42,746 nucleotides of DNA, taken from positions 1-42,746 of the forward strand of contig JAFMKE010000003.1 of the NCBI GenBank assembly GCA_017853115.1, given 5' to 3'. Under the pieces are notes generated by a model that was not told the origin of the DNA, did no database searches, and saw only the letters and a program-made list of their open reading frames with translations. The translations under genes were made by a program, and so were the position numbers. This DNA is from Verrucomicrobiota bacterium (lineage in GTDB: Bacteria; Bacteroidota; Bacteroidia; Chitinophagales; UBA8649). Positions 16,598 through 25,656 of this stretch are shown here, in pieces; position 1 is the first letter of the stretch; each line of letters begins with the position of its first letter.

Positions 16598-17406
16598 TGA
16601 GGCATTGGCTTAGTATATTTGGTTTTTTGTTCTTTGGACTTTTCGCTCAAGCACAAGTCGATACAGCTTTTTTGGAAACTGATAGTGCAGTTGGTTCAGT
16701 AGGTATCCATGCAAACGTTTGGTTTTTTACAGGTAAAGGATTACCTGGAATTGATCGAGTAGCTGCTTATCAGCTAGAAGGAGGGGTGCAGGATTTCTAT
16801 TTTTATTTTGCAATCGTTTTGAGTCTAGTGTTTGCTTTGGTTTTTGTTAGTTCAAAGGAAATTGTGTTTTCGAGCTGGCGTTCTTTTTTTCGTGTCCAAA
16901 ACCAAATTCAATACAACCGTTCGGATAAGTCGGGTAATTTGATTTATTTACTACTGTATGCTGTATTATTTATTCTGGTGTTTAGTGTGCTGCTGTCTTT
17001 TGTTATGCAAACTTTTTGGACCTACGATGTAAGCTTATGGCGGATATGTTTAGTTGGTTCCCTTTATTTTACATGGGATTATCTTTCGGCGAATCTTTAT
17101 TATTTGTTTGCAGGGAATCGGAAGGCCATTGATGCAGTAAAATATATTGGTTTATCTTATGCCCCCTTATGGTCAATTCTAGTGTGGATTGGCTTATTTT
17201 TTATTCTCTTTGCTTCACGAGAAATTTCAGGGTACACGGCTTCGGTATTGGTTTTCTTTTTAGGTGCATCTATTGTAATTAAGGAGCTTCGGGTTCTACA
17301 AGTTCTTTGGGGTGAAAAAGTAGATATCATATCATTTCATTTTTTTGCTTATCTTTGCACCTTCAAATTTTTACCGTTTATGCTGCTTGTGTGGTTATTT
17401 TTTTAA
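16597..17406 (+). CDS. DUF4271 domain membrane protein
   Basis: A 269-residue protein with an N-terminal signal-like segment (SIFGFLFFGLFAQAQ), a ~50-residue exported stretch, then about five or six hydrophobic helices. It matches the Bacteroidota-specific DUF4271 family in size, layout and position beside hemD. No catalytic motif is visible and the function is unknown. It starts in a TAATG overlap with the Omp85-family gene, so the two are probably made together. A TATCTTTG box near its 3' end may start hemD separately. Confidence 0.75.
   Translation: MRHWLSIFGFLFFGLFAQAQVDTAFLETDSAVGSVGIHANVWFFTGKGLPGIDRVAAYQLEGGVQDFYFYFAIVLSLVFALVFVSSKEIVFSSWRSFFRVQNQIQYNRSDKSGNLIYLLLYAVLFILVFSVLLSFVMQTFWTYDVSLWRICLVGSLYFTWDYLSANLYYLFAGNRKAIDAVKYIGLSYAPLWSILVWIGLFFILFASREISGYTASVLVFFLGASIVIKELRVLQVLWGEKVDIISFHFFAYLCTFKFLPFMLLVWLFF
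17350..17357 (+). promoter_or_regulatory. Possible internal promoter box for hemD
   Basis: TATCTTTG followed by CAC is an exact -7 match within the 3' end of the DUF4271 gene, about 100 bases before hemD. A -33 match is absent, so this is only suggestive. Confidence 0.35.
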
Positions 17407-17453
17407 CCATGCTCAAGTAAAGAGGGTAAAGGCAGGAAAAAGAAAACATTTCT

Positions 17454-18200
17454 ATGGCAAAAATTACTAACGTCCTAATTTCGCAGCCTGAGCCGATGGC
17501 GAGGTCCCCGTACTTTTCCCTAGCTAAAAAATTTGGATTTGAACTAGAATTTCAGCCTTTTATTGAGGTTGAACGTGTCAGTAATAAAGAGTTTCGAAAG
17601 CAGCGCGTTGATTTAAATAATTACTCTGCAGTTACTTTTACGAGCAGAAATTCGATGGATTTCTATTTTCAGATGATGGAAGAGATGCGGGCAACAGTCT
17701 CCCAAGAAACTAAATATTTTTGCATGTCTGAAGCTATTGCTTTGTATTTGCAGAAATACATACAATATAGAAAGCGTAAGGTTTTTTATGCCAATGGAAC
17801 TTTTGACGATTTTCAGAATCTTTTGTTAAAGTATAAAGCCGCTGCTGGTACTTTTTTAGTTCCCTGTCCGGATGTGCGTAATGATAAGTTGGCTACTTTT
17901 TTAACTGACGAGGGTTTTGATTATAAGGAATGTGTGATGTATCGTACCGTTAGTGCAAAGCTTTCGGAAATGGATATTGCCAAGTATAATATGATTGTTT
18001 TCTTCAGTCCTCTAGGTGTAGAGTCCTTGTTTGAAAATTTTCCAAACTTCAAGCAAGGGGAGACCCATATTGCGGGCTTTGGGCCAACAACTTGTCAGCG
18101 TATTCAGGAGTTGGGTTTAACATTGAATCTCTGTGCGCCTATGCCAGAGGCAAGATCGATGTCTGCCGCTTTGGAAAGATATTTAGAAGGATTATCATAA
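17454..18200 (+). CDS. hemD: Uroporphyrinogen-III synthase
   Basis: Closes and inverts ring D of hydroxymethylbilane in tetrapyrrole synthesis. The protein begins with the family-like VLISQPEPMARSPYFSLAKK and has NYSAVTFTSRNSMDFYF, then FLVPCPDVRND, MIVFFSPLGVESLFENF and HIAGFGPTTCQRIQELG, which form the two-domain HemD pattern. The 248-residue length is normal. HemD is poorly conserved, but this spread of motifs is distinctive. It lies 47 bases after the DUF4271 gene and 44 bases before the PorP/SprF gene. No other heme-synthesis gene is adjacent, although hemW is nearby on the opposite strand. Confidence 0.88.
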   Translation: MAKITNVLISQPEPMARSPYFSLAKKFGFELEFQPFIEVERVSNKEFRKQRVDLNNYSAVTFTSRNSMDFYFQMMEEMRATVSQETKYFCMSEAIALYLQKYIQYRKRKVFYANGTFDDFQNLLLKYKAAAGTFLVPCPDVRNDKLATFLTDEGFDYKECVMYRTVSAKLSEMDIAKYNMIVFFSPLGVESLFENFPNFKQGETHIAGFGPTTCQRIQELGLTLNLCAPMPEARSMSAALERYLEGLS

Positions 18201-18217
18201 TTCCCATTTATCTGCGT

Positions 18218-18225
18218 TAACTTTA
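18218..18225 (+). promoter_or_regulatory. Weak -7 promoter candidate for the PorP/SprF gene
   Basis: TAACTTTA differs from TAnnTTTG at the last base and lies 19 bases before ATG 18245 in the hemD-PorP gap. No -33 match was found. Confidence 0.3.
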
Positions 18226-18244
18226 CTACAAACAAGTCAAGTTG

Positions 18245-19213
18245 ATGCGCTTAACTTTATTCGCTTTATTTCTTTTTGTCAATTCGCAAGCATTTGCTCA
18301 GCAATGGGTCCAATTTACCCAAGCCAATGCTTATGGTTCTTTCTTGAATCCCGGGCATATTGGATATCAAAGCAACTTAAATGCCACTGCTGCGCACAGA
18401 AGTCAGTATGTTGGTTTGGGTACCCGAGCCATTGGCACTCAATTTGTTTCTTTTAGTTCGCCCTTTCTTAGTTCCAAATTTGGACTGGGTTTTAGATTGC
18501 TTAATGATTTCATTGGTGTCCAACGATTTACGCATATAGATTTGGGCGGCGCTTATCATTTTATGCAGGGTAAACATCGATTGTCTGCTGGATTTCAGCT
18601 GGGGATAGTTCAGCTAAGTATAAATGGCGCTGAGCTAACTGCTCCTGATGGAAGCTATTCGTCTGGGGTAGTCGTCCACAATGATCAAGTCCTTCCTCAA
18701 GAATCTTCATCTGGTTTGGCCCCTACCATTAGTGCAGGATTGCTATATGGTTATAAAAAATTTGAAGTGGGTGTTTCAATGCAGCATGTAAGTTCTCCAC
18801 AAATTGAGCTCTCCAATACGGCGAATGGAACATTAATAATTTTATCGCGTACAATAAATTTATATTCGTCTTACGTTATAGAGGCGAATAACGTGAAAGT
18901 TAAACCAACGTTCTTTAGTAAAACAGACTTCAAGGAATGGCAAGCACAGATGAACCTAGAAATTGATTGGCGTAAGTTGATTGTTGGTGCGGGTTTTAGA
19001 GGTTATAGTGGCTTGAATAACGACGCTATAATTGGTTTGTTTGGATTCCGAGTGAAAGAAAAGATTCGATTGGTGTATAGCTATGATTACAATGTTTCTT
19101 TTTTGAATAATTCGAATTCAGGTTCTCATGAGCTTAGTTTGAGGTTTGATTTACCAAAAAGTTTTAAACAAACCGTAAAAAGTAATAAAATTTTTAACCC
19201 AAGATATTTATAA
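18245..19213 (+). CDS. PorP/SprF-family type IX secretion membrane protein
   Basis: A predicted outer-membrane barrel of the PorP/SprF family. After the signal peptide (LTLFALFLFVNSQAFAQ) comes the family-typical start WVQFTQANAYGSFLNPGHIGY, then repeated amphipathic strands such as FGLGFRLLNDFIGVQ and HRLSAGFQLGIVQLS, ending in barrel-like strands. PorP links T9SS machinery to the outer membrane in Porphyromonas, and SprF is needed for export of the adhesin SprB in Flavobacterium. Genomes usually hold several paralogs, so the exact role is open, but adjacency to gldKLMN favours the core PorP. I use ATG 18245; the track starts one codon earlier at a TTG. Confidence 0.88.
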   Translation: MRLTLFALFLFVNSQAFAQQWVQFTQANAYGSFLNPGHIGYQSNLNATAAHRSQYVGLGTRAIGTQFVSFSSPFLSSKFGLGFRLLNDFIGVQRFTHIDLGGAYHFMQGKHRLSAGFQLGIVQLSINGAELTAPDGSYSSGVVVHNDQVLPQESSSGLAPTISAGLLYGYKKFEVGVSMQHVSSPQIELSNTANGTLIILSRTINLYSSYVIEANNVKVKPTFFSKTDFKEWQAQMNLEIDWRKLIVGAGFRGYSGLNNDAIIGLFGFRVKEKIRLVYSYDYNVSFLNNSNSGSHELSLRFDLPKSFKQTVKSNKIFNPRYL

Positions 19214-19241
19214 AAAAATATTACTTTAGCGCGGTGATTGT

Positions 19242-19271
19242 TTTGCTTTTTATCAAAGAGTATTATATTTA
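19242..19271 (+). promoter_or_regulatory. Promoter for the gldKLMN operon
   Basis: TTTG (19242-19245), an 18-base spacer and TATATTTA (19264-19271) form a near-consensus Bacteroidota promoter in the gap before gldK. It ends 32 bases before ATG 19304. This also argues that the track start of gldK, which lies upstream of the box, is too early. Confidence 0.55.
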
Positions 19272-19303
19272 CACGCTTTAAAATTGCTATTAAAAGACAA
19301 AGT

Positions 19304-20563
19304 ATGATGAAGTTTCAATCTTTAGCCCTAACAATTCTTTCTTTTGGAGTTTTGATTTTATCAGGATGTGGGGGAAGTTACAATGGCCAACTTCTTGGAG
19401 AGTTAGATAGGCCCAATTGGCAGCCAGAAATGCCTTATGGTATGGTGTACGTGCCTACAGGTTTTTTACATATTGGACCATCAGACCAAGATGTAAATCA
19501 TGCCTTGTTGGCTCAAAGTAAGTCGATTTCAATAGCAGGCTTCTTTATGGATGATACGGAGATAACAAATAATGAATATCGTCAGTTCGAGCACTGGGTG
19601 CGCGATTCAGTAGCTCACAAGTTGTTGGGTAACATCATTGTAGATGAAGAATCTGGCTTAGAGCGAATTGACTGGAGTATCGACATCGATTGGGAGGATA
19701 CTGAGACTAAAGAACTTTTAGCGAGTATGGTTTATCCGAAAGATGATCCATTGGGTGGAGGTCTTAATACTACGAAGTTGATTTACGAATATGTTTGGGT
19801 TGATTGGCAAACAGCGGCTAAAGAGCCTAATATTGAAAGAGAAGATTTGGCTATGCAAGAAGAAGTTGAGATTTATCCAGATACCTTAGTTTGGATTCGT
19901 GATTTTTCTTATTCTTACAACGAACCATTCGCAAGAAACTATTACAACCATCCTGCTTTTGATGATTATCCAGTTGTTGGTATTACATGGGATCAAGCGA
20001 ACGCTTTTTCAGCGTGGAGAACTGGATTCTACAATGGCTTCAAAAAACAACAAGGTTTGTCGGTATTAGATGATTTCCGTATCCCAGTAGAACATGAGTG
20101 GGAATATGCTGCGAGAGGAGGTAAAAAACAATCTCCTTATCCGTGGGGTGGTCCATACATCAGAAACAGTCAGGGTTGTTTGTTGGCTAACTTTAAGCCA
20201 GGAAGAGGAAACTACCCGGAGGATGGCGGTTTGTACACCGTGCGTGCTGATGCATACTGGCCGAATGATTACGGTTTGTATAACATGGCTGGAAATGTGG
20301 CTGAATGGACGTCTTCAGCATTTTATGAAAACTCTTACAATTTTATTCATGATCTTAACCCTGATATTCGATACGATGCGAATGACAGTGAGCCAAATAC
20401 CATGAAGCGTAAGGTGTTGAGAGGTGGTTCGTGGAAAGATATAGGATATTATATTCAAACAGGTACACGTCACTGGGAGTATTCTTTTGAAGCGAAAAGC
20501 TACATCGGATTTAGATGTGTTTCTACTTACTTAGGTAGAGATTATAGAGATGCTTCATATTAA
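19304..20563 (+). CDS. gldK: T9SS ring lipoprotein GldK (PorK)
   Basis: A lipoprotein with an FGE/sulfatase-modifying-factor fold that forms, with GldN, the periplasmic ring of the type IX secretion system on the inner face of the outer membrane. The mature Cys is in the lipobox ILSGC. The domain runs through YVPTGFLHIGP, MDDTEITNNEYRQF, PVVGITWDQANAFSAW, EHEWEYAARGG, YNMAGNVAEWTSSAFY and VLRGGSWKD to IGFRCV. The track start at 19238 adds 22 residues before the lipoprotein signal. I use ATG 19304; ATG 19307 is equally possible. It is the first gene of gldKLMN, 84 bases before gldL. Confidence 0.95.
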   Translation: MMKFQSLALTILSFGVLILSGCGGSYNGQLLGELDRPNWQPEMPYGMVYVPTGFLHIGPSDQDVNHALLAQSKSISIAGFFMDDTEITNNEYRQFEHWVRDSVAHKLLGNIIVDEESGLERIDWSIDIDWEDTETKELLASMVYPKDDPLGGGLNTTKLIYEYVWVDWQTAAKEPNIEREDLAMQEEVEIYPDTLVWIRDFSYSYNEPFARNYYNHPAFDDYPVVGITWDQANAFSAWRTGFYNGFKKQQGLSVLDDFRIPVEHEWEYAARGGKKQSPYPWGGPYIRNSQGCLLANFKPGRGNYPEDGGLYTVRADAYWPNDYGLYNMAGNVAEWTSSAFYENSYNFIHDLNPDIRYDANDSEPNTMKRKVLRGGSWKDIGYYIQTGTRHWEYSFEAKSYIGFRCVSTYLGRDYRDASY

Positions 20564-20647
20564 ATTTGAATTTTATATACTATTTATTTAATAAGTTAAT
20601 CGAAGATTAACCCTAAAGACTATTATTAAAAACTAAAAAAAACTAAA

Positions 20648-21283
20648 ATGGCAAAATCACAATCATTCTTTTTAAGTAAGTCAGGTAAAACATATCTTAA
20701 CTACGCATATTCGATAGGTGCGGCAGTTGTTATTGCGGGTGCGTTGTTTAAGTTGATGCACTGGCCATTCGCAAGTTTAATGCTAATTGTAGGTATGAGT
20801 ACGGAGGTGTTGATTTTTATTATTTCTGCTTTTGAACCTCAATTTGAGCATCATGATGAATACAAATGGGAGCGAGTATATCCTGAATTGGCGGATGATG
20901 AGTTAGGCTCGAAATCGATTACAAAGAGTTTAGATGATATGTTAGCCCAAGCTAATATTGAGCAGGAAATGCTTTCTCGCATTGGAGAAAACTTAGGTAA
21001 GTTAAGCACGAATGTGGCTAGCTTAAATGATATGGGAGATGCCATGTCTGCAACGCAAGATTATACCACCAACGCAAGAGCTGCAGCGAACGCGTTAGGT
21101 GAAGTTAAGGATGCTTACACGGCGGCTTTATCATCAGCAGATGGATTAGCTAGTACGCTAGATACAATGAAAGCAATTTCAGAATCAACTTCGGCAGTTC
21201 AAGCGGAAATGACAGAGTTATCATCAAATTTATCATCGTTAAATACTGTATACGGAAATATGCTTTCAGCAATGAAAAGCTAA
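20648..21283 (+). CDS. gldL: T9SS/gliding motor protein GldL (PorL)
   Basis: An inner-membrane protein that pairs with GldM to form the proton-driven motor for gliding and T9SS export. Two closely spaced helices are visible, about residues 20-38 and 42-61, joined by KLMHWPF. Glu53 lies inside the second helix (GMSTEVLIFII) and probably matches the membrane Glu known to be needed for motor function. The remaining ~145 residues form a cytoplasmic helical domain rich in Ala, Ser and Leu (LGEVKDAYTAALSSADGLAS), likely coiled. The 211-residue length is normal. Confidence 0.95.
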   Translation: MAKSQSFFLSKSGKTYLNYAYSIGAAVVIAGALFKLMHWPFASLMLIVGMSTEVLIFIISAFEPQFEHHDEYKWERVYPELADDELGSKSITKSLDDMLAQANIEQEMLSRIGENLGKLSTNVASLNDMGDAMSATQDYTTNARAAANALGEVKDAYTAALSSADGLASTLDTMKAISESTSAVQAEMTELSSNLSSLNTVYGNMLSAMKS

Positions 21284-21336
21284 GAGGCAGTTTATTTAAG
21301 TAATCAAATTCCTAAACCGATTAAAAATAGATTATA

Positions 21337-22977
21337 ATGGCAGGTGGTAAATTAACCCCAAGACAGAAGATGATTAATATGATGTATCTCGTATTAACTG
21401 CACTTCTGGCAATGAACGTATCCGCTGAAGTACTTGAAGCTTTCAAATTAGTTGAGACGGGTATCGAAAATTCAAACGATGTTTTAAGAGATAAAATAAC
21501 TTTTGTTGATGAAGCATTTCAAGGAAAAATGGCAGATTCTCCAGATGGTCCTGCGTTGTATGCGATGACGCAAGATGTTTCAGGCTTAACAGGTGAGTTG
21601 GTCGGTCTAATCAATGAAATCAAGGAAGATTTGTATGGTCTTTCTGGTCGAAATGAAGAGGGGGGCTTGGAAAAGATGGACGACATCGATTCTCCTTCTC
21701 GTTTGTTAGCTATGCCAGATGCCCCGGAGTTTAAGGGAGAAGCTCTTCAAAACAAGATTAAGGAAGTTAAGGCAAGGTTAACGGATATTATCAATGATAC
21801 GACGCTCGACCTTTTGGCTACTCAACGTACGGCTTTGATCAATAGTTTAACATTGACAGCTGAAGATGTAGAGGGTACTCAAGGTATCGAAGGAAAGTGG
21901 TATTACAAAAATTTCTTCCATGTTCCGTCTGCTGGTACAATGACCATTTTGACGAAGTTGGAGAATGATGCATTAAGTGCTGAGGCTACTGTTAATGAGG
22001 CTATTCTTAAAACGATTGGTGCATTGGATTTTAAATTCGATAAGTTAAGAGCTACAGTGCAAGCGCCAAAGTCATATCTTCCAGGTGGAGCTCAATATGA
22101 AGCGAACATCTTCCTAACTGCATCAAGTTCAGGTATTGTGGCTGAAACTTATGTGGGTAATTTAGATATGTCGAAATTCGAGAAAGATTCGTTGGGCGAC
22201 TATATCCCTTTTAACAGTGACGACGAAACGCCTTTTACAGGTGAACCTGTGATTGTTGAGAATGGTAAGTATTCAGCTGGAACGGCAGTGGGACAAAATG
22301 AGAAAAAGGGTGCTATCAAAATTCAAAATCCGAAAGGTGGGTTTGACTGGTATCCCTTCGAAATTTCTTACGAAGGAGCTGCTCCAGGTGGTTTCTCTGT
22401 TTCTCCTACAAAAATGAATGTATTATACATCGGAGTAGATAATCCGCTGTCCATTACCTTGGGAGATGCTAAGCCGGGCACAGAGCGTGTTTCTATCTCG
22501 CAAGGAAGTATTTCGGGAAGCGGTAACAATTGGACTGCTAAAGTAAGTTCAGTGGGAGAAGCTACGATTACGGTGGGAGGTACTACACCTTCAGGTGAGC
22601 CTGCCAAGTCGCAGTCAGCTAACTTTCGTGTGAAGTTAATTCCCGATCCAATCCCTACCTTGGGTGGTGACGAGATATTGACTACTAATGGTAAAGGCCA
22701 AAAAGGTACAATTAAGGCGAAAGGTGGTATTGTTCCATTATTAAAGGATTTCGATTTCGAAGCAAGGTTTAATGTAATCAGCTATGATTTTTATTTAACA
22801 TCAGGTGGTGAGCTCTTACCGGCTAGAGGTAATAGTGGGCCGTTGTTTAGTGGCGCAGTTACTAATCTTATTGATAGAGCAAAACCGAATGATTTAATGG
22901 TATTTGATAATATTAAGGTTCAAGGTCCTGATGGGAAAACGAGAAAAATCCCAAGTATGACTTTCCAGATTTTCTAA
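21337..22977 (+). CDS. gldM: T9SS/gliding motor protein GldM (PorM)
   Basis: The long periplasmic shaft of the T9SS motor. It begins with the family signature MAGGKLTPRQKMINMMYLVLTALLAMNVSAEVL, in which residues ~13-32 form the single inner-membrane helix that packs with GldL. The rest is periplasmic: an N-terminal helical domain to about residue 220, then beta-rich domains (YEANIFLTASSSGIVAETYVG; GGFSVSPTKMNVLYIGVDNPL; IKAKGGIVPLLKDFDFEARF). The far end is known to contact the GldK/GldN ring. The length of 546 residues is close to the family norm. It lies 53 bases after gldL. Confidence 0.96.
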   Translation: MAGGKLTPRQKMINMMYLVLTALLAMNVSAEVLEAFKLVETGIENSNDVLRDKITFVDEAFQGKMADSPDGPALYAMTQDVSGLTGELVGLINEIKEDLYGLSGRNEEGGLEKMDDIDSPSRLLAMPDAPEFKGEALQNKIKEVKARLTDIINDTTLDLLATQRTALINSLTLTAEDVEGTQGIEGKWYYKNFFHVPSAGTMTILTKLENDALSAEATVNEAILKTIGALDFKFDKLRATVQAPKSYLPGGAQYEANIFLTASSSGIVAETYVGNLDMSKFEKDSLGDYIPFNSDDETPFTGEPVIVENGKYSAGTAVGQNEKKGAIKIQNPKGGFDWYPFEISYEGAAPGGFSVSPTKMNVLYIGVDNPLSITLGDAKPGTERVSISQGSISGSGNNWTAKVSSVGEATITVGGTTPSGEPAKSQSANFRVKLIPDPIPTLGGDEILTTNGKGQKGTIKAKGGIVPLLKDFDFEARFNVISYDFYLTSGGELLPARGNSGPLFSGAVTNLIDRAKPNDLMVFDNIKVQGPDGKTRKIPSMTFQIF

Positions 22978-23035
22978 CTTTCAATACTATTAAATCAAAG
23001 ATTAACGTTATTACGCAAGTTGTAAAACAAGAATT

Positions 23036-23854
23036 ATGAAAAAGTTATTATCACTGTTTGTGTCCGCAGTTTGTATCTCTGGAATAATCCAGGCTCAGGA
23101 TGTAATTGACGGTGTCTACGAAAAGGTAGTTACGGTTGAAAAAGGAATCATCCCTTATGATGACATTCGTGAGGCTGATGTTTTTTGGTCCAAGAGAATT
23201 TGGCGGACTATTGATGTTCGGGAAAAAATGAACTTAATTTTTGCCTATCCTCAGCAGCCATTGATTGACATTCTGCATACAGCTGCTACCAATGGTGACT
23301 TAACTGTTTATGATATGACCGTGTTGAATGCTGATCAGTTTACAGAAGTTCTGAGTGTGGAGAAAGTTAAAATGATTGGTAACAGTGTAGATACGATTTC
23401 AAGAATCAACCCGATAACACTTCAACAGGAAGAAGTTATCCAAGTGAACGAATTTGATCCCGCAAAGGTTATTAAATATAAATTAAAAGAAGACTGGTTC
23501 TTTGATGAGGAAACGTCAACTTTTCAGGTTCGGATTATTGGTATAGCTCCAGTTATTGAATCCTATAGTTCTGATGGGAATTACCTAGGTGATGAAACTA
23601 TGTATTGGGTCTACTATCCAGATTTAAGACCAATTTTGGCGAAGTATGAAGCCTACAATACGGGTAATGATGCTATTCGTTTAAGTTGGGAAGATATTAT
23701 GGAGGCTAGATTTTTCTCGAGCTATATTACTAAAGAATCAAATGTATATGACCGTGTTATTCAAGAATACGCAACGGGCTTAGATGCTTTGTTTGAGTCA
23801 GACAATATCAAGCAAAAGTTATTTGAGTTTGAGCATGACTTGTGGTCATATTAA
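23036..23854 (+). CDS. gldN: T9SS ring protein GldN (PorN)
   Basis: Periplasmic partner of GldK in the T9SS ring. It has a signal peptide (KKLLSLFVSAVCISGIIQAQ), then the family landmarks IREADVFWSKRIWRTIDVREKMN, YKLKEDWFFDEETSTFQVRIIGIAP and a distal MYWVYYPDLRPIL. The ending YDRVIQEYATGLDALFESDNIKQKLFEFEHDLW is typical of GldN. At 272 residues it is slightly short for the family. It is the last gene of the operon and overlaps the 3' end of uvrC, on the other strand, by 4 bases. Confidence 0.94.
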   Translation: MKKLLSLFVSAVCISGIIQAQDVIDGVYEKVVTVEKGIIPYDDIREADVFWSKRIWRTIDVREKMNLIFAYPQQPLIDILHTAATNGDLTVYDMTVLNADQFTEVLSVEKVKMIGNSVDTISRINPITLQQEEVIQVNEFDPAKVIKYKLKEDWFFDEETSTFQVRIIGIAPVIESYSSDGNYLGDETMYWVYYPDLRPILAKYEAYNTGNDAIRLSWEDIMEARFFSSYITKESNVYDRVIQEYATGLDALFESDNIKQKLFEFEHDLWSY

Positions 23855-25656
23855 GAGGTAAAAAAACGTAATACTTTGTCAGCTTTAGCCTGACCAATAA
23901 ATAAAGCGAGTTCTTCCAAAGAAGCTCGCTTTATTTTTTTTACCGAGCCAAACTCATTCAATAAAATTTCTTTTGTCTTCTTGCCGATGCCCGATATTTG
24001 ATCTAACTCGGATTGAATGAAATTTTTACTTCTTTGATTGCGATGAAAGCTAATGGCAAATCGATGGGCTTCATTTCGCAAATGTTGAATGACTTTCAAA
24101 CTTTCACTTTTTTTGTTGATATACAAGGGCAAGGAATCTCCAGGGTAATATATTTCCTCTAGTTTTTTAGCTATTCCAATAATCGGTAGTTTACCTCTTA
24201 ATCCAAGCTTGTCAATACTCTTTAAAGCAGAACTTAACTGACCTTTGCCTCCATCTACGATTACTAGGTTGGGTAGCTCTTTACCTTCTTTCAACAAGCG
24301 GCTATAGCGACGAAATACTACCTCCTCCATGCTTGCGAAATCATTAGGTCCTTGAACAGTTTTTATATTATAGTGTCTGTAATCTTTTTTTGCTGGTTTA
24401 GTGTTTCGAAACACCACCATGGAAGCTACAGGATTTGTACCTTGAATATTAGAGTTGTCGAAGCACTCAATATGTCTAGGAAGTTCAGTCAAGCGCAAAT
24501 CTTCTTGTATTTGTTTTAGAACGCGTTCAATACTACTTTCTTTTTTGGCTTGTTTCTCCTTGATATCGAAGTAATGCTGTTTTTGGGATACTAGATTTCT
24601 AAATGCTAAATCCAGGATCTTTTTCTTGTCTCCAGTTTTTGGGATTGTAAGTTTGGGACCCTCAAGTTCTATGGCAAATGGAATAACTATTTCATTAGCG
24701 TTTTCTTCTTCGTCTCGATCATTGCGGTGTTGCTCGATGACGAACATAAGTAATTCCTCATCAGATTCGTCGAGTTTAGATTTTAACTCAAAATTATAGG
24801 TGCTTACAATGGCTCCATTACGTATTTTAAGATAGGTAATAAAGGCTTTTTCCGGCACGGAGAGTATGTTATAGGCATCGATATGTTGGATGCTCACATC
24901 TACTACAGTGTTTTTCTCGCCATAGTTTAGTAGAGTTTCTATTCTTCGTTGGTAGTCATAAGCTTTTTCAAATTCCAGTTTTTCTTCAAATTCCGCTTGT
25001 TTTTCTTTTAAGTAGTTCACTGCCATATCAGATTTCCCAAGTAGGATGTTTCTGATCTGTTCGATGTTCTTCATATAATCGTCTTCTGACTGATGTGCTT
25101 CGCACGGGCCTAAACAATTATCAATATGGTACTCTAAACATACTTTAAACTTATTCTTTCTTATGTTTTCCTGATTTAAGGCAAGCGAACATGTTCTAAG
25201 TGGAAAGAGTTTAACAATGGTTTCGTATGCCTTTTTAGCATAGAACATAGAAGTGTATGGCCCAAAATATTCTGATCCATCGTTAATCTTTTTTCGGGTA
25301 AAGACAACTCTTGGAAATTTTTCATTTTTTATGGCTATCGAAGGATAACTTTTATCGTCTCGAAATTGAATGTTGTATTTTGGTCTTTCGTTTCGAATGA
25401 GATTTTTTTCAAGCAAAAGCGCTTCCCGTTCATCCTTCACAACGGTGAATTGAATGTCGCGAATTTGTTTTACCATTAGTCGAAGACGAAAACTATCATG
25501 AGTTTTAGTAAAGTAGGAACTTACCCGTTTTTTTAGATTTTTGGCTTTCCCAACATAAAGTAATCGCTGGTCCGCATCATAGTGGCGATACACTCCAGGT
25601 TTTTCTGGTAAGGAATGGATAAGATCTTTAATTCTTTCGGTATCTTTTTTACTCAT
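23851..25656 (-). CDS. uvrC: Excinuclease ABC subunit C
   Basis: Makes both incisions in nucleotide excision repair with UvrB. Domains in order: GIY-YIG nuclease (GVYRHYDADQRLLYVGKAKNLKKRV, ~19-45), a cysteine-bearing region (four Cys, ending CLEYHIDNCLGPC, consistent with the Fe-S site described in UvrC), the UVR motif (FEEKLEFEKAYDYQRRIE), the RNase H-like domain (IECFDNSNIQGTNPVASMVVF; VIVDGGKGQL), and the C-terminal double helix-hairpin-helix (ISGIGKKTKEILLNEFGSV). The 601-residue length is normal. The start overlaps the PBP1A stop by 8 bases, so it is probably cotranscribed with it. Confidence 0.96.
   Translation of the reverse strand: MSKKDTERIKDLIHSLPEKPGVYRHYDADQRLLYVGKAKNLKKRVSSYFTKTHDSFRLRLMVKQIRDIQFTVVKDEREALLLEKNLIRNERPKYNIQFRDDKSYPSIAIKNEKFPRVVFTRKKINDGSEYFGPYTSMFYAKKAYETIVKLFPLRTCSLALNQENIRKNKFKVCLEYHIDNCLGPCEAHQSEDDYMKNIEQIRNILLGKSDMAVNYLKEKQAEFEEKLEFEKAYDYQRRIETLLNYGEKNTVVDVSIQHIDAYNILSVPEKAFITYLKIRNGAIVSTYNFELKSKLDESDEELLMFVIEQHRNDRDEEENANEIVIPFAIELEGPKLTIPKTGDKKKILDLAFRNLVSQKQHYFDIKEKQAKKESSIERVLKQIQEDLRLTELPRHIECFDNSNIQGTNPVASMVVFRNTKPAKKDYRHYNIKTVQGPNDFASMEEVVFRRYSRLLKEGKELPNLVIVDGGKGQLSSALKSIDKLGLRGKLPIIGIAKKLEEIYYPGDSLPLYINKKSESLKVIQHLRNEAHRFAISFHRNQRSKNFIQSELDQISGIGKKTKEILLNEFGSVKKIKRASLEELALFIGQAKADKVLRFFTS

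Noticed and set aside
22368-22607. Minus-strand ORF inside gldM
   Set aside because: Shadow of a well-supported gene with no recognisable motif.
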